Shown: positions 11,784-24,107 of the stretch, piece by piece | Position numbering within the stretch: the first letter of the stretch is position 1 | Layout of the letters: every line of letters starts with the position of its first letter | DNA from: Pseudomonas sp. GM79 | GTDB lineage: Bacteria; Pseudomonadota; Gammaproteobacteria; Pseudomonadales; Pseudomonadaceae | Length of the DNA stretch: 64,000 nucleotides | Assembly: GCF_000282495.1 (NCBI RefSeq) | Contig: NZ_AKJE01000080.1 | Span: 1-64,000, forward strand | Direction of reading: 5' to 3' | Notes under the pieces: generated by a model | What the model saw: only the letters and a program-made list of their open reading frames with translations | What the model was told of the DNA's origin: nothing | Databases searched by the model: none | Position numbers and translations under genes: made by a program

Positions 11784-14700
11784 TTGAAAGACCTACTGAA
11801 TTTGCTGAAAAACCAGGGTCAAGTCGAAGAGTTCGACGCCATCCGTATTGGATTGGCATCGCCTGAGATGATCCGTTCGTGGTCGTTCGGTGAAGTTAAA
11901 AAGCCGGAAACCATCAACTACCGTACGTTCAAACCTGAACGTGACGGCCTGTTCTGCGCCAAGATCTTTGGCCCGGTAAAGGATTACGAGTGCCTGTGCG
12001 GTAAGTACAAGCGCTTGAAGCACCGTGGTGTGATCTGCGAGAAGTGCGGCGTTGAAGTCGCGCTGGCAAAAGTTCGTCGTGAGCGCATGGCGCACATCGA
12101 ACTGGCCTCGCCAGTTGCCCACATCTGGTTCCTGAAATCGCTGCCGTCGCGTATCGGCTTGCTGATGGACATGACCCTGCGTGATATCGAACGCGTTCTC
12201 TACTTCGAGAGCTATGTCGTTATCGATCCAGGCATGACCACCCTTGAAAAGGGTCAGCTGCTCAACGACGAGCAGTACTTCGAAGCGCTGGAAGAGTTCG
12301 GCGACGATTTCGATGCCCGCATGGGTGCCGAAGCTGTCCGTGAACTGCTGCACGCTATCGACCTGGAGCACGAGATTGGCCGCCTGCGTGAAGAAATTCC
12401 GCAAACCAACTCCGAAACCAAGATCAAGAAGCTGTCCAAGCGTCTGAAGTTGATGGAAGCCTTCCAGGGTTCCGGCAACCTGCCAGAGTGGATGGTGCTG
12501 ACCGTTCTGCCGGTTCTGCCGCCAGATCTGCGTCCACTGGTCCCGCTGGATGGCGGTCGCTTCGCGACTTCCGACCTCAACGATCTGTATCGTCGAGTGA
12601 TCAACCGTAACAACCGCTTGAAGCGTCTGCTCGATCTGTCCGCTCCGGACATCATCGTGCGCAACGAAAAGCGTATGTTGCAGGAAGCCGTCGATGCACT
12701 GCTCGACAACGGTCGTCGTGGCCGAGCTATCACTGGTTCCAACAAGCGTCCTCTGAAATCCCTGGCTGACATGATCAAGGGTAAGCAGGGTCGTTTCCGT
12801 CAGAACTTGCTCGGTAAGCGTGTTGACTACTCCGGTCGTTCGGTAATTACCGTAGGTCCGACCCTGCGTCTGCATCAGTGCGGTCTGCCGAAGAAGATGG
12901 CTCTCGAGCTGTTCAAGCCGTTCATTTTCGGCAAGCTGGAAATGCGTGGTCTTGCTACCACCATCAAAGCTGCCAAGAAGATGGTCGAGCGCGAGCTGCC
13001 AGAGGTTTGGGACGTTCTCGCTGAAGTGATTCGCGAACACCCGGTTCTCCTCAACCGTGCACCGACCCTTCACCGTCTGGGTATCCAGGCGTTTGAACCG
13101 GTACTGATCGAAGGTAAGGCTATCCAGCTGCACCCTCTGGTCTGTGCTGCGTACAACGCCGACTTCGACGGCGACCAAATGGCCGTGCACGTACCGCTGA
13201 CACTGGAAGCCCAGTTGGAAGCGCGTGCGTTGATGATGTCGACCAACAACATTCTGTCGCCAGCCAACGGTGAGCCAATCATCGTTCCGTCGCAGGACGT
13301 TGTATTGGGTCTGTACTACATGACTCGTGAAGCGATCAACGCCAAGGGCGAAGGTCGTGTGTTCGCGGATCTGCAAGAAGTTGACCGTGTGTTCCGTGCC
13401 GGCGAAGCCGCACTGCACGCCAAGGTCAAAGTGCGGATCAACGAAACCGTCAACGATCGTGATGGTGGCAGCGTCAAGAACACCCGTATCGTCGACACCA
13501 CTGTCGGCCGTGCGCTGTTGTTCCAGGTTGTTCCACCTGGCCTGTCGTACGACGTCGTCAACCAGCCGATGAAGAAAAAGGCGATCTCCAAGCTGATCAA
13601 CCAGTGCTACCGCGTGGTTGGTTTGAAAGAGACCGTGATCTTCGCTGACCAGTTGATGTACACCGGTTTTGCTTACTCGACCATCTCCGGCGTTTCCATC
13701 GGTGTTAACGACTTCGTTATCCCGGATGAAAAAGCCCGCATCATCGGTGCTGCTACCGACGAAGTGAAAGAGATCGAAAGTCAGTACGCCTCCGGCCTGG
13801 TAACCCAGGGCGAGAAGTACAACAAAGTGATCGACCTTTGGTCCAAGGCGAACGACGAAGTTTCCAAGGCGATGATGGCCAACCTCTCGAAAGAGAAAGT
13901 CATCGACCGTCATGGCGTTGAAGTCGACCAAGAGTCTTTCAACTCGATGTACATGATGGCCGACTCGGGCGCACGGGGTTCTGCTGCGCAGATCCGTCAG
14001 CTCGCCGGTATGCGTGGCCTGATGGCCAAGCCGGACGGTTCCATCATCGAAACGCCGATTACTGCGAACTTCCGTGAAGGTTTGAGCGTACTTCAGTACT
14101 TCATCTCCACTCACGGTGCTCGTAAAGGTTTGGCGGATACCGCATTGAAAACTGCGAACTCCGGTTACCTGACTCGTCGTCTGGTAGACGTGGCGCAGGA
14201 TCTGGTTGTGACCGAGATCGATTGCGGCACCGAACATGGCCTGGTAATGACTCCGCACATTGAAGGCGGTGACGTTGTTGAGCCGTTGGGTGAGCGCGTA
14301 TTGGGTCGTGTTATCGCCCGTGACGTATTCAAGCCAGGTACCGAGGAAATCATCGTTCCTGCCGGCACTCTGGTAGACGAGAAGTGGGTCGAGTTCATCG
14401 AGCTGAACAGCATCGACGAAGTGATCGTGCGTTCGCCGATCAGCTGCGAAACCCGCTACGGCATTTGCGCCAAGTGCTACGGCCGTGACCTGGCTCGTGG
14501 TCACCAGGTGAACATCGGTGAAGCGGTCGGCGTTATCGCTGCCCAGTCCATCGGTGAGCCGGGTACCCAGCTGACGATGCGTACGTTCCACATCGGTGGT
14601 GCGGCAAGCCGGACCTCCGCAGCCGACAGTGTTCAGGTGAAGAATGGCGGTACCGTCCGTCTGCATAACCTGAAGCATGTTGAGCGAGTGGATGGTTGCC

Positions 14701-15983
14701 TGGTTGCTGTGTCCCGTTCCGGTGAGCTGGCGATCGCTGATGACTTCGGTCGTGAGCGCGAGCGTTACAAGCTGCCGTACGGTGCTGTGATTTCGGTTAA
14801 AGAAGGTGACAAGGTCGACGCTGGCGCAATCGTGGCCAAGTGGGATCCGCACACTCACCCAATCGTTACCGAAATGAAAGGTACCGTTACCTACGTGGGC
14901 ATGGAAGAAGGCATCACGATCAAGCGTCAGACTGACGAATTGACCGGTATGACCAACATTGAAGTACTCGACGCCAAAGACCGTCCAGCTGCCGGTAAAG
15001 ATATCCGTCCTGCTGTGAAGATGGTTGATGATAACGGCAAGGATCTCTTGCTGCCGGGTACCGACGTAATTGCTCAGTACTTCCTGCCTGCTAACGCCCT
15101 GGTCGGTGTAGCGGACGGTGCGAAAATCGCGATCGGTGATGTTATCGCTCGTATTCCGCAAGAGACTTCGAAGACCCGTGACATCACCGGTGGTCTGCCG
15201 CGTGTTGCCGACTTGTTCGAAGCCCGTCGTCCGAAAGAAGCCTCGATTCTGGCTGAAGTCAGCGGCACCATCGCGTTCGGTAAAGAGACCAAAGGCAAGC
15301 GCCGTCTGGTTATCACCCCGAACGACGGCAGTGATCCGTACGAAGAGCTGATTCCGAAGTGGCGTCACCTGAACGTCTTCGAAGGCGAACAGGTAAACCG
15401 CGGCGAAGTTATCTCCGACGGCCCGAGCGACCCACACGACATCCTGCGTCTGCTGGGTGTGAGTGCGCTGGCCAAGTACATCGTGAACGAGATCCAGGAC
15501 GTTTATCGTCTACAAGGCGTGAAGATCAACGATAAGCACATCGAGACCATCCTGCGTCAGATGCTGCGTAAAGTTGAAATCGCTGAATCCGGCGACTCCA
15601 GTTTCATCAAGGGCGACCAGATGGAATTGACTCACGTTCTGGTAGAGAACGAGCGTCTGGCTGGCGACGAGAAGTTCGTTTCCAAGTTCACTCGCGTACT
15701 GCTGGGTATCACCAAGGCGTCGTTGTCCACCGAATCGTTCATCTCGGCGGCTTCCTTCCAGGAAACCACTCGCGTACTGACCGAAGCGGCGGTAACCGGC
15801 AAGCGCGATTACCTGCGCGGCCTGAAAGAAAACGTGGTCGTGGGTCGTTTGATCCCGGCAGGTACCGGTCTGGCTTACCACAGCGAGCGTAAGCGCCGCC
15901 GTGATGCTGACAAACCGTTGCGCGTAAGCGCCAGTGAAGTGGAAGCTGCACTGACCGAAGCGCTGAACTCTAGCGGTAACTGA
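11784..15983 (+). CDS. rpoC: RNA polymerase beta' subunit
   Basis: 1399 aa from a TTG start with a very strong AGGAGGAAAG ribosome site 4 bases upstream. N-terminal zinc ribbon [20 protein letters not shown] (about 70-90), the Mg-binding [10 protein letters not shown] motif (about 458-467), and a second zinc site [20 protein letters not shown] (near 890). TTG is chosen because it gives the family N-terminus [10 protein letters not shown] new promoter for the str operon lies just downstream. Confidence 0.98.
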   Translation: MKDLLNLLKNQGQVEEFDAIRIGLASPEMIRSWSFGEVKKPETINYRTFKPERDGLFCAKIFGPVKDYECLCGKYKRLKHRGVICEKCGVEVALAKVRRERMAHIELASPVAHIWFLKSLPSRIGLLMDMTLRDIERVLYFESYVVIDPGMTTLEKGQLLNDEQYFEALEEFGDDFDARMGAEAVRELLHAIDLEHEIGRLREEIPQTNSETKIKKLSKRLKLMEAFQGSGNLPEWMVLTVLPVLPPDLRPLVPLDGGRFATSDLNDLYRRVINRNNRLKRLLDLSAPDIIVRNEKRMLQEAVDALLDNGRRGRAITGSNKRPLKSLADMIKGKQGRFRQNLLGKRVDYSGRSVITVGPTLRLHQCGLPKKMALELFKPFIFGKLEMRGLATTIKAAKKMVERELPEVWDVLAEVIREHPVLLNRAPTLHRLGIQAFEPVLIEGKAIQLHPLVCAAYNADFDGDQMAVHVPLTLEAQLEARALMMSTNNILSPANGEPIIVPSQDVVLGLYYMTREAINAKGEGRVFADLQEVDRVFRAGEAALHAKVKVRINETVNDRDGGSVKNTRIVDTTVGRALLFQVVPPGLSYDVVNQPMKKKAISKLINQCYRVVGLKETVIFADQLMYTGFAYSTISGVSIGVNDFVIPDEKARIIGAATDEVKEIESQYASGLVTQGEKYNKVIDLWSKANDEVSKAMMANLSKEKVIDRHGVEVDQESFNSMYMMADSGARGSAAQIRQLAGMRGLMAKPDGSIIETPITANFREGLSVLQYFISTHGARKGLADTALKTANSGYLTRRLVDVAQDLVVTEIDCGTEHGLVMTPHIEGGDVVEPLGERVLGRVIARDVFKPGTEEIIVPAGTLVDEKWVEFIELNSIDEVIVRSPISCETRYGICAKCYGRDLARGHQVNIGEAVGVIAAQSIGEPGTQLTMRTFHIGGAASRTSAADSVQVKNGGTVRLHNLKHVERVDGCLVAVSRSGELAIADDFGRERERYKLPYGAVISVKEGDKVDAGAIVAKWDPHTHPIVTEMKGTVTYVGMEEGITIKRQTDELTGMTNIEVLDAKDRPAAGKDIRPAVKMVDDNGKDLLLPGTDVIAQYFLPANALVGVADGAKIAIGDVIARIPQETSKTRDITGGLPRVADLFEARRPKEASILAEVSGTIAFGKETKGKRRLVITPNDGSDPYEELIPKWRHLNVFEGEQVNRGEVISDGPSDPHDILRLLGVSALAKYIVNEIQDVYRLQGVKINDKHIETILRQMLRKVEIAESGDSSFIKGDQMELTHVLVENERLAGDEKFVSKFTRVLLGITKASLSTESFISAASFQETTRVLTEAAVTGKRDYLRGLKENVVVGRLIPAGTGLAYHSERKRRRDADKPLRVSASEVEAALTEALNSSGN

Positions 15984-16003
15984 GTTCTGCGATAAATAAG
16001 CGT

Positions 16004-16076
16004 AAGGCCCTGGCCATTCCGTTCATCGAATCGAGACAATTTGTCGAGGTTGGATGAGCGGGGAGGTCGGGGCCTT
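16004..16076 (+). other. long-range stem after rpoC
   Basis: AAGGCCCTGGCC (16004-16015) can pair over all 12 positions (three G-U) with GGTCGGGGCCTT (16065-16076). The 49-base loop holds the small hairpin GACA-ATT-TGTC. No T-run follows directly, so it looks like a 3' end or stability structure for rpoBC mRNA more than a terminator. Confidence 0.4.
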
Positions 16077-16079
16077 GCC

Positions 16080-16108
16080 TTGACTGGGGGCAAGATCCTC
16101 TTTAGACT
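16080..16108 (+). promoter_or_regulatory. sigma70 promoter of the str operon
   Basis: TTGACT (16080-16085), 17-base spacer, TAGACT (16103-16108). Expected start near 16115, 85 bases before rpsL. Confidence 0.65.
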
Positions 16109-16125
16109 CTTGTACCCCTAAATTT

Positions 16126-16158
16126 GGCGGGAATTCGTTCCTGCCATTTTGCTTTTCT
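16126..16158 (+). terminator. UUCG-capped terminator-like hairpin before rpsL
   Basis: GGCGGGAA (16126-16133), loop TTCG, TTCCTGCC (16138-16145), then ATTTTGCTTTTC. It can end rpoC transcripts. It would also sit 10-30 bases into the rpsL leader made from the promoter at 16080, so it may attenuate the str operon. The repeated GCAAGACAA near 16160 and 16176 has no role I can name. Confidence 0.7.
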
Positions 16159-16199
16159 TGCAAGACAATAGCGTCGCAAGACAACAGTGGAGCTAGTAG

Positions 16200-16571
16200 A
16201 TGGCAACTATCAACCAGCTGGTACGTCAGCCGCGTAAGCGTATCGTCGAGAAATCCGACGTGCCTGCGCTGCAGAACTGCCCGCAACGTCGTGGCGTATG
16301 CACCCGTGTGTATACCACCACGCCGAAAAAACCTAACTCGGCACTGCGTAAAGTATGCCGTGTGCGTCTGACCAACGGTTTCGAGGTTTCCTCGTACATC
16401 GGCGGTGAAGGCCACAACCTGCAAGAACACAGCGTGGTACTGATCCGCGGCGGTCGTGTAAAAGACTTGCCAGGTGTTCGTTACCACACCGTACGCGGTT
16501 CTTTGGATACTTCCGGCGTTAAAGGTCGTAACCAGGGTCGCTCGAAGTACGGTACCAAGAAGCCTAAGTAG
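16200..16571 (+). CDS. rpsL: 30S ribosomal protein S12
   Basis: 123 aa. Decoding-centre protein. Lys43 (TTPKKPNSA) and Lys88 (GGRVKDLPG) are the streptomycin-sensitive residues. Asp89, in the same loop, is the residue that RimO methylthiolates in enterobacteria. First gene of the str operon, with GTGGAGC upstream. Confidence 0.97.
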   Translation: MATINQLVRQPRKRIVEKSDVPALQNCPQRRGVCTRVYTTTPKKPNSALRKVCRVRLTNGFEVSSYIGGEGHNLQEHSVVLIRGGRVKDLPGVRYHTVRGSLDTSGVKGRNQGRSKYGTKKPK

Positions 16572-16668
16572 TAGTGGCTTTTTGTAAAAACTGATTTTCT
16601 ATTTTTCTGAGTCGATAAGAGTAAGGTCGGAGGCGTCCCGAAAGGGCACCGATTCCGAGCGAACCTGA

Positions 16669-17160
<492 letters not shown>

Positions 17161-17190
17161 TTTTAGCGTCACTAATTTTGCGAGGGCTTT

Positions 17191-19296
17191 ATGGCTCGTA
17201 CTACACCGATTAACCGCTACCGTAACATTGGTATCGTTGCTCACGTGGATGCTGGTAAAACCACCACCACCGAGCGCGTCCTTTTTTACACTGGCAAAAG
17301 TCACAAAATGGGCGAGGTGCATGACGGCGCCGCGACCACAGACTGGATGGTGCAGGAGCAGGAGCGTGGTATTACCATTACTTCTGCTGCAATCACCGCC
17401 TTCTGGCAGGGTTCCGAGAAGCAGCACAAGGACCAATACCGCTTCAACGTCATCGACACCCCGGGCCACGTTGACTTCACTATTGAAGTTGAGCGTTCCC
17501 TGCGTGTTCTCGATGGCGCGGTCGTTGTGTTCTGCGGCACCTCGGGTGTTGAGCCTCAGTCGGAAACCGTATGGCGTCAAGCCAACAAATACGGCGTTCC
17601 ACGTCTTGTTTACGTAAACAAGATGGACCGTGCTGGTGCGAACTTCCTGCGCGTGATCGGTCAGATCAAGCAGCGTCTGGGTCACACTCCGGTGCCAATC
17701 CAGTTGGCCATCGGTTCCGAAGACAACTTCCAGGGTCAGATCGATCTGATGTCCATGGAAGCTGTTTACTGGAATGACGCTGACAAAGGCATGGTTCCAG
17801 TTCGCAAGCCTATCCCTGCTGAGCTGCAGGAGCTGGCTGACGAGTGGCGCGGCAACATGGTTGAGGCTGCGGCCGAAGCCAGCGAAGAGCTGATGAACAA
17901 GTACCTCGAAGGTGAAGAACTCACCAACGCGGAAATCAAGGCCGCTCTGCGTCAGCGTACAATCGCTGGTGAGATCGTTCTGGCTGTTTGCGGTTCTTCC
18001 TTCAAGAACAAGGGTGTTCCCCTGGTTCTCGATGCCGTGATCGACTACCTGCCTGCTCCTACCGACATTCCTGCCATCAAGGGTACTGACCCGGATGACG
18101 AGACCAAGGAAATGGAGCGTCACGCAGACGACAGCGAGCCGTTCTCGGCTCTGGCGTTCAAGATCGCTACCGACCCATTCGTGGGTACCTTGACCTTTGT
18201 TCGAGTTTACTCGGGCGTGTTGGCCTCCGGCGACGGCGTGATCAACTCGGTTAAAGGCAAGAAAGAGCGCGTGGGTCGTATGGTGCAAATGCACGCAAAC
18301 GCCCGTGAAGAAATCAAGGAAGTACGCGCTGGTGACATCGCGGCCTTGATCGGCATGAAGGACGTCACCACTGGTGAAACTTTGTGCAACGCTGACAAGC
18401 CAATCATCCTGGTTCGCATGGACTTCCCGGAGCCGGTTATTTCGGTTGCCGTAGAGCCTAAGACCAAGGACGACCAGGAAAAAATGGGTATCGCTCTGGG
18501 CAAGCTCGCTCAGGAAGATCCATCTTTCCGCGTCAAGACTGATGAAGAGACTGGTCAAACGATCATCTCCGGCATGGGCGAGTTGCACCTGGACATCCTG
18601 GTTGACCGGATGCGCCGTGAGTTCAACGTCGAAGCCAACATCGGTAAGCCTCAAGTTTCGTACCGTGAGCGCATCACGAAGAGCTGCGAGATTGAAGGCA
18701 AGTTCGTTCGCCAGTCCGGCGGTCGTGGCCAGTTCGGTCACTGCTGGATTCGTTTTGCTCCTGCTGACGAAGGTCAGGAAGGTCTGCAATTCCTGAACGA
18801 AGTAGTGGGTGGTGTGGTTCCTAAGGAATACATCCCGGCTATCCAGAAGGGTATCGAAGAGCAGATGAAGAACGGCGTTGTTGCCGGCTATCCGCTGATC
18901 GGCCTGAAGGCTACCGTGTTTGATGGTTCCTACCACGACGTCGACTCCAACGAGATGGCGTTTAAAGTGGCTGCTTCCATGGCAACCAAGCAACTGGCCC
19001 AGAAGGGCGGTGGTGAGTTGCTTGAGCCGATCATGGCGGTAGAGGTTGTTACGCCTGAAGACTATATGGGTGACGTGATGGGCGACCTTAACCGTCGTCG
19101 CGGCATGATCCTGGGTATGGAAGACACGGTCTCCGGCAAAGTGATTCGCGCCGAAGTGCCGCTGGGTGAGATGTTCGGTTATGCGACCGACGTCCGTTCC
19201 ATGTCCCAAGGTCGCGCAAGCTACTCTATGGAATTCAAAAAATACAATACAGCTCCGTCGCATATCGTCGAAACTGTTACCAAAAAACAAGGCTGA
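17191..19296 (+). CDS. fusA: elongation factor G
   Basis: 701 aa. Translocase GTPase. G1 [10 protein letters not shown]3 DTPGHVDF and G4 NKMD lie in the first 145 residues; domains II to V follow, including the domain IV region with [11 protein letters not shown]. Full length, with no sign of the EF-G2 paralogue deletions. ATG start. Followed by the second tuf after 31 bases. Confidence 0.98.
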   Translation: MARTTPINRYRNIGIVAHVDAGKTTTTERVLFYTGKSHKMGEVHDGAATTDWMVQEQERGITITSAAITAFWQGSEKQHKDQYRFNVIDTPGHVDFTIEVERSLRVLDGAVVVFCGTSGVEPQSETVWRQANKYGVPRLVYVNKMDRAGANFLRVIGQIKQRLGHTPVPIQLAIGSEDNFQGQIDLMSMEAVYWNDADKGMVPVRKPIPAELQELADEWRGNMVEAAAEASEELMNKYLEGEELTNAEIKAALRQRTIAGEIVLAVCGSSFKNKGVPLVLDAVIDYLPAPTDIPAIKGTDPDDETKEMERHADDSEPFSALAFKIATDPFVGTLTFVRVYSGVLASGDGVINSVKGKKERVGRMVQMHANAREEIKEVRAGDIAALIGMKDVTTGETLCNADKPIILVRMDFPEPVISVAVEPKTKDDQEKMGIALGKLAQEDPSFRVKTDEETGQTIISGMGELHLDILVDRMRREFNVEANIGKPQVSYRERITKSCEIEGKFVRQSGGRGQFGHCWIRFAPADEGQEGLQFLNEVVGGVVPKEYIPAIQKGIEEQMKNGVVAGYPLIGLKATVFDGSYHDVDSNEMAFKVAASMATKQLAQKGGGELLEPIMAVEVVTPEDYMGDVMGDLNRRRGMILGMEDTVSGKVIRAEVPLGEMFGYATDVRSMSQGRASYSMEFKKYNTAPSHIVETVTKKQG

Positions 19297-19327
19297 TTCA
19301 GCCCCTTTAGGCTAGGAGTTAATTGTC

Positions 19328-20521
19328 GTGGCTAAAGAAAAATTTGACCGTACCCTCCCGCACGTCAACGTTGGCACCATCGGTCACGTCGACCACGGTA
19401 AAACCACGCTGACCGCTGCTCTGACTCGCGTCTGCTCCGAAGTTTTCGGTTCGGCCGTTGTTGCTTTCGACAAAATCGACAGCGCTCCGGAAGAAAAGGC
19501 TCGTGGTATCACCATCAACACTGCGCACGTTGAATACAACTCGCTGATCCGTCACTACGCTCACGTTGACTGCCCAGGTCACGCTGACTATGTGAAGAAC
19601 ATGATCACCGGTGCTGCTCAGATGGACGGCGCTATCCTGGTTTGCTCGGCCGCTGATGGTCCGATGCCACAAACCCGTGAGCACATCCTGCTGTCCCGTC
19701 AGGTTGGCGTTCCGTACATCGTTGTCTTCCTGAACAAGGCTGACATGGTTGACGACGCTGAGCTGCTGGAACTGGTTGAGATGGAAGTGCGCGATCTGCT
19801 GAGCACTTACGACTTCCCAGGTGACGACACTCCGATCATCATCGGTTCGGCTCTGATGGCTCTGAACGGCCAAGACGACAACGAAATGGGCACCACTGCC
19901 GTTCGTAAACTGGTTGAGACTCTGGACAGCTACATCCCGGATCCGGTCCGTGTTATCGACAAGCCGTTCCTGATGCCAATCGAAGACGTATTCTCGATCT
20001 CCGGTCGCGGTACTGTTGTAACTGGCCGTATCGAGCGCGGTATCGTCAAGGTTCAGGATCCACTGGAAATCGTTGGTCTGCGTGACACTACCGTCACCAC
20101 CTGCACCGGTGTTGAAATGTTCCGTAAGCTGCTCGACGAAGGTCGTGCTGGCGAGAACTGCGGCGTTCTGCTGCGTGGTACCAAGCGTGACGACGTTGAG
20201 CGTGGCCAGGTTCTGGTTAAGCCGGGTTCGGTTAAGCCGCACACCAAGTTCGAAGCCGAAGTCTACGTTCTGAGCAAAGAAGAAGGCGGTCGTCACACTC
20301 CGTTCTTCAAAGGCTACCGTCCACAGTTCTACTTCCGTACTACTGACGTGACTGGTAACTGCGAACTGCCGGAAGGCGTTGAAATGGTAATGCCAGGCGA
20401 CAACATCAAAATGGTTGTCACCCTGATCAAGACCATCGCAATGGAAGACGGTCTGCGTTTCGCTATCCGTGAAGGCGGTCGTACCGTCGGCGCTGGCGTC
20501 GTAGCCAAAATCATCGAGTAA
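19328..20521 (+). CDS. tuf: elongation factor Tu, second copy
   Basis: 397 aa from a GTG start (AGGAG upstream). Same GTPase motifs as the copy at 2757. About 26 residues differ (for example DRTLPH against ERNKPH, and VKVQDPLE against VRIQEEVE in domain II). Codon use here is the more biased, highly expressed type (GCT/GCC, CTG, AAC, GAA, CGT), whereas the first copy uses more GTT, GAT and GGT. Last gene of the str operon, equivalent to tufA. Confidence 0.97.
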   Translation: MAKEKFDRTLPHVNVGTIGHVDHGKTTLTAALTRVCSEVFGSAVVAFDKIDSAPEEKARGITINTAHVEYNSLIRHYAHVDCPGHADYVKNMITGAAQMDGAILVCSAADGPMPQTREHILLSRQVGVPYIVVFLNKADMVDDAELLELVEMEVRDLLSTYDFPGDDTPIIIGSALMALNGQDDNEMGTTAVRKLVETLDSYIPDPVRVIDKPFLMPIEDVFSISGRGTVVTGRIERGIVKVQDPLEIVGLRDTTVTTCTGVEMFRKLLDEGRAGENCGVLLRGTKRDDVERGQVLVKPGSVKPHTKFEAEVYVLSKEEGGRHTPFFKGYRPQFYFRTTDVTGNCELPEGVEMVMPGDNIKMVVTLIKTIAMEDGLRFAIREGGRTVGAGVVAKIIE

Positions 20522-20556
20522 GCGCTTTTTTGAGTAAGCTTCGATGAGTTGAGAAA

Positions 20557-20581
20557 GCCCCCGCTTAGCGGGGGCTTTTTT
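20557..20581 (+). terminator. terminator of the str operon
   Basis: GCCCCCGC (20557-20564), loop TTA, GCGGGGGC (20568-20575), then six T. Flanking AAA can extend the stem. Confidence 0.93.
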
Positions 20582-20587
20582 ATTGGG

Positions 20588-20616
20588 TTGACACCTATAT
20601 GGGGCGTCTATAGAAT
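20588..20616 (+). promoter_or_regulatory. sigma70 promoter of the S10 operon
   Basis: Consensus TTGACA (20588-20593), 17-base spacer, TAGAAT (20611-20616), with a G+C-rich discriminator TGCGCC. Expected start near 20623 leaves a leader of only about 56 bases before rpsJ, too short for the long L4-responsive leader of E. coli. Confidence 0.85.
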
Positions 20617-20678
20617 TGCGCCTCCTTTTAACGGGCGTATTGCGCTCGGTGGGAATAGCAGCCGGAGTCTGAAATCCA

Positions 20679-20990
20679 ATGCAAAATCAGCAAATCCGTA
20701 TCAGGTTGAAGGCTTTTGACCATCGCCTGATCGACCAATCCACCCAGGAAATCGTGGAAACCGCGAAACGTACTGGTGCTCAAGTGCGTGGTCCAATTCC
20801 ACTGCCTACCCGTAAAGAGCGGTTCACCGTTCTGGTCTCCCCGCACGTCAACAAAGACGCGCGTGACCAGTACGAGATCCGTACTCATAAGCGCGTTCTG
20901 GACATCGTCCAGCCAACGGATAAAACCGTTGATGCACTTATGAAGCTTGATCTTGCGGCCGGTGTGGAAGTGCAGATCAGCCTCGGCTAA
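20679..20990 (+). CDS. rpsJ: 30S ribosomal protein S10 (NusE)
   Basis: 103 aa. Part of the 30S head; also acts as NusE with NusB in antitermination and contacts NusG. Complete, with [17 protein letters not shown] at the start and [21 protein letters not shown] near the end. First gene of the S10 operon. Confidence 0.97.
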
Positions 20991-21070
20991 GACTCGGTCT
21001 TAGTCGTGTAACGCTCTGAAATGGGCGGCCATAGCGGGTGAAAGCCCCGTACACTCATGAGGTTTACAAC

Positions 21071-21706
21071 ATGACTATTGGTGTAGTCGGTCGTAAATGC
21101 GGTATGACCCGTATTTTCACCGAAGAAGGTGTCTCCATTCCGGTCACGGTCATTGAGATCGAGCCGAATCGCGTCACCCAGTTCAAAACTGAAGAGACCG
21201 ATGGCTATCGTGCAGTGCAAGTCACTGTAGGCGAGCGTCGTGCTTCGCGTGTTACAGCTGCTCAGGCTGGCCACTTCGCTAAAGCGAACGTTGCCGCTGG
21301 TCGTACCGTAATGGAATTCCGCCTTGAAGAAGGCGAGTACCAGGCCGGCGATCTGATCAACGCTGAAATCTTCGCTGCTGGTCAACTGGTTGATGTAACC
21401 GGTCAGTCCAAAGGTAAAGGCTTCCAGGGTACGATCAAGCGTTGGAACTTTCGCGGGCAAGATAATACCCACGGTAACTCCGTGTCCCACCGCGTTCCAG
21501 GCTCTATCGGCCAGTGCCAGACTCCTGGTCGTGTATTCAAGGGCAAAAAAATGTCCGGTCATATGGGCGCTGAGCGCGTGACCGTGCAGTCCCTCGAAGT
21601 AGTGCGCGTGGACGCTGAACGCAATCTGTTGTTGGTCAAGGGCGCTGTTCCTGGCGCTACTGGCGGCAACTTGGTTGTACGTCCAGCAGCCAAGGCTCGC
21701 GGTTAA
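21071..21706 (+). CDS. rplC: 50S ribosomal protein L3
   Basis: 211 aa from the ATG at 21071 ([14 protein letters not shown]), with AGG upstream; an in-frame extension back to 21038 lacks family similarity. Assembly initiator near the peptidyl transferase centre. The central [29 protein letters not shown] region, site of PrmB glutamine methylation in enterobacteria, is intact. Confidence 0.96.
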   Translation: MTIGVVGRKCGMTRIFTEEGVSIPVTVIEIEPNRVTQFKTEETDGYRAVQVTVGERRASRVTAAQAGHFAKANVAAGRTVMEFRLEEGEYQAGDLINAEIFAAGQLVDVTGQSKGKGFQGTIKRWNFRGQDNTHGNSVSHRVPGSIGQCQTPGRVFKGKKMSGHMGAERVTVQSLEVVRVDAERNLLLVKGAVPGATGGNLVVRPAAKARG

Positions 21707-21718
21707 GGGGAAGCTGAC

Positions 21719-22321
21719 ATGCAATTAAATGTAAATGACGCTCAAGCGATCGAAGTTTCCGAACTGACATTTGGCGGCGAATTCAACGAGACGCTGGTTC
21801 ACCAAGCAGTCGTGGCCTACATGGCCGGCGGCCGTCAAGGTAGCAAGCAGCAAAAGACCCGTTCCGACGTTCGTGGTGGCGGTAAGCGCCCATGGCGTCA
21901 GAAAGGTACTGGCCGTGCTCGTGCCGGTACTATCCGTAGCCCAATCTGGCGTGGCGGCGGTACCACTTTCGCAGCTCGTCCTCAGGATCACACCCAGAAG
22001 CTGAACAAGAAGATGTATCGCGCAGCAATGCGTTCCATCCTTGCTGAGCTGGTGCGTACTGATCGTCTGGTTGTGGTTCAGGACTTCGCTGTTGATGCAC
22101 CGAAGACCAAAGATCTGCTGAACAAACTGACCGGCATGGGCTTGACTGACGTCTTGATCGTGTCTGAAGTGGTTGATCAGAACCTGTACCTGGCTGCTCG
22201 CAACCTGCCACACGTTGATGTACGTGACGTGCAAGGTTCCGATCCAGTTAGTCTGATCGCATACGACAAGGTGTTGATCACCGTGTCGGCCGTGAAGAAA
22301 TTCGAGGAGCTGCTGGGATGA
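21719..22321 (+). CDS. rplD: 50S ribosomal protein L4
   Basis: 200 aa. The loop [27 protein letters not shown] (about 42-70) reaches the exit tunnel. In E. coli L4 also represses the S10 operon; the short leader here makes the same mechanism unlikely. Overlaps rplW by 4 bases (ATGA). Confidence 0.97.
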
Positions 22322-22617
22322 ACCAGGAACGCGTATTTAAAGTTCTGCTTGGCCCGCACGTTTCCGAGAAGGCTACGGTTCTGGCTGACAAGAAAGGCCA
22401 GTTCGTTTTCAAGGTTGCAACTGACGCAACCAAGCTGGAAATCAAGAAGGCCGTCGAAAGCCTGTTCAGCGTGAAAGTAGAGCGTGTTACTACCCTGAAT
22501 GTTCTGGGTAAGAGCAAGCGCACTGCTCGCGGTCTGGGCAAGCGTAATGACTGGAAGAAGGCAGTTATCTCCCTTCAGCCAGGCCAAGATCTCGATTTCA
22601 GCAGCAGTGCTGAGTAA
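22318..22617 (+). CDS. rplW: 50S ribosomal protein L23
   Basis: 99 aa. Located at the tunnel exit, docking site for trigger factor and SRP. Starts inside the rplD stop (ATGA). Typical [20 protein letters not shown] start; the [15 protein letters not shown] region is the rRNA-binding loop. Confidence 0.97.
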
Positions 22618-22631
22618 GGAAGGGGTGCATC

Positions 22632-23456
22632 ATGGCAATCGTTAAATGCAAACCGACTTCCCCTGGCCGCCGTTTTGTGGTCAAGGTGGTCAACCAGGAG
22701 CTGCATAAAGGCGCTCCTCACGCACCGCTGCTCGAGAAAAAATCGAAGACTGGTGGTCGTAACAACAATGGTCGTATTACCACTCGTCACATCGGTGGTG
22801 GCCATAAGCAGCATTATCGTCTGGTCGATTTCCGTCGCAACGACAAAGATGGCATCTCTGCCACTGTCGAGCGTATTGAATACGATCCAAACCGTACTGC
22901 TCACATCGCTCTGCTGCTGTACGCAGATGGCGAGCGTCGCTACATCATCGCCCCTAAGGGCGTGAGTGCTGGTGACCAGCTGATCGCAGGTGCTTTGGCG
23001 CCGATCAAGCCGGGCAACGCTCTGCAACTGCGTAACATTCCAGTTGGTAGCACCGTACACGGCATCGAATTGAAGCCAGGTAAAGGCGCGCAAATCGCTC
23101 GTTCCGCTGGTGCTTCGGCTCAGCTGATCGCTCGTGAAGGTGTCTACGTGACCCTGCGTCTGCGTTCTGGTGAGATGCGTAAAGTGCTGGCTGAATGCCG
23201 CGCGACCCTGGGTGAAGTCTCGAACTCCGAGCACAGCCTGCGTTCGCTGGGTAAAGCTGGTGCCAAACGCTGGCGTGGCGTTCGCCCAACCGTTCGTGGT
23301 GTTGCCATGAACCCGGTTGACCACCCGCATGGTGGTGGTGAAGGTCGTACCTCTGGTGGTCGTCATCCGGTATCGCCATGGGGCTTCCCGACTAAGGGCG
23401 CGAAGACTCGTGGTAATAAGCGTACCGACAAAATGATCGTCCGTCGTCGCAAGTAA
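22632..23456 (+). CDS. rplB: 50S ribosomal protein L2
   Basis: 274 aa. Needed for subunit association and peptidyl transferase activity. The conserved [14 protein letters not shown] segment, with the essential His (229 in E. coli), is near residue 225. The C-terminus ends in a basic tail. Confidence 0.97.
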   Translation: MAIVKCKPTSPGRRFVVKVVNQELHKGAPHAPLLEKKSKTGGRNNNGRITTRHIGGGHKQHYRLVDFRRNDKDGISATVERIEYDPNRTAHIALLLYADGERRYIIAPKGVSAGDQLIAGALAPIKPGNALQLRNIPVGSTVHGIELKPGKGAQIARSAGASAQLIAREGVYVTLRLRSGEMRKVLAECRATLGEVSNSEHSLRSLGKAGAKRWRGVRPTVRGVAMNPVDHPHGGGEGRTSGGRHPVSPWGFPTKGAKTRGNKRTDKMIVRRRK

Positions 23457-23472
23457 ATAGAGGGATACGACA

Positions 23473-23748
23473 GTGCCACGTTCTCTGAAAAAAGGTCCTT
23501 TTATTGATCTTCACCTACTGAAGAAGATCGAAGTGGCGGCGGAAAAGAACGATCGCAAACCAGTTAAGACCTGGTCGCGCCGTTCCATGATCCTGCCACA
23601 AATGGTCGGTTTGACCATTGCTGTGCATAACGGTCGTCAACATGTTCCAGTTCTCGTGAACGAAGACATGGTCGGCCACAAACTGGGCGAGTTTGCCGGT
23701 ACCCGCACATATCGTGGGCACGTGGCAGACAAGAAAGCCAAGCGTTAA
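23473..23748 (+). CDS. rpsS: 30S ribosomal protein S19
   Basis: 91 aa from a GTG start ([12 protein letters not shown]). Head protein contacting the A-site finger. Complete, ending in [10 protein letters not shown]. Confidence 0.97.
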   Translation: MPRSLKKGPFIDLHLLKKIEVAAEKNDRKPVKTWSRRSMILPQMVGLTIAVHNGRQHVPVLVNEDMVGHKLGEFAGTRTYRGHVADKKAKR

Positions 23749-23761
23749 GGGGTAAGGAACG

Positions 23762-24094
23762 ATGGAAGTAGCCGCTAAGTTGTCGGGCGCTCGAATCTCC
23801 GCCCAGAAAGCCCGCTTGGTCGCCGACCAGATCCGCGGGAAGAAGGTGGGCGAAGCGCTCAACCTGTTGGCTTTCAGCAGTAAGAAAGCCGCCGAGATCA
23901 TGAAGAAAGTGCTGGAGTCGGCCGTAGCCAACGCCGAGCATAACGAAGGCGCAGACGTTGATGACCTGAAGGTCAGCACCGTTTTCGTCAACGAAGGGCG
24001 TTCGCTGAAGCGAATCATGCCACGTGCCAAAGGCCGTGCTGATCGCATCGTCAAGCGGTCTTGCCATATCACTGTCAAGGTTGCTGACAAGTAA
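23762..24094 (+). CDS. rplV: 50S ribosomal protein L22
   Basis: 110 aa. The beta-hairpin ([21 protein letters not shown]) lines the nascent-peptide tunnel where macrolides act. No insertion or deletion like those seen in erythromycin-resistant mutants. 13 bases after rpsS. Confidence 0.97.
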
Positions 24095-24107
24095 CGGAGT
24101 CGAAGAG

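Noticed and set aside
11793-15437. 1214-codon open frame on the minus strand across rpoC
   Set aside because: Antisense shadow of strongly biased codons in rpoC; the translation shows no known domain and no ribosome site. The same holds for the long minus frames at 8822-11722 (rpoB) and 16684-19290 (fusA).
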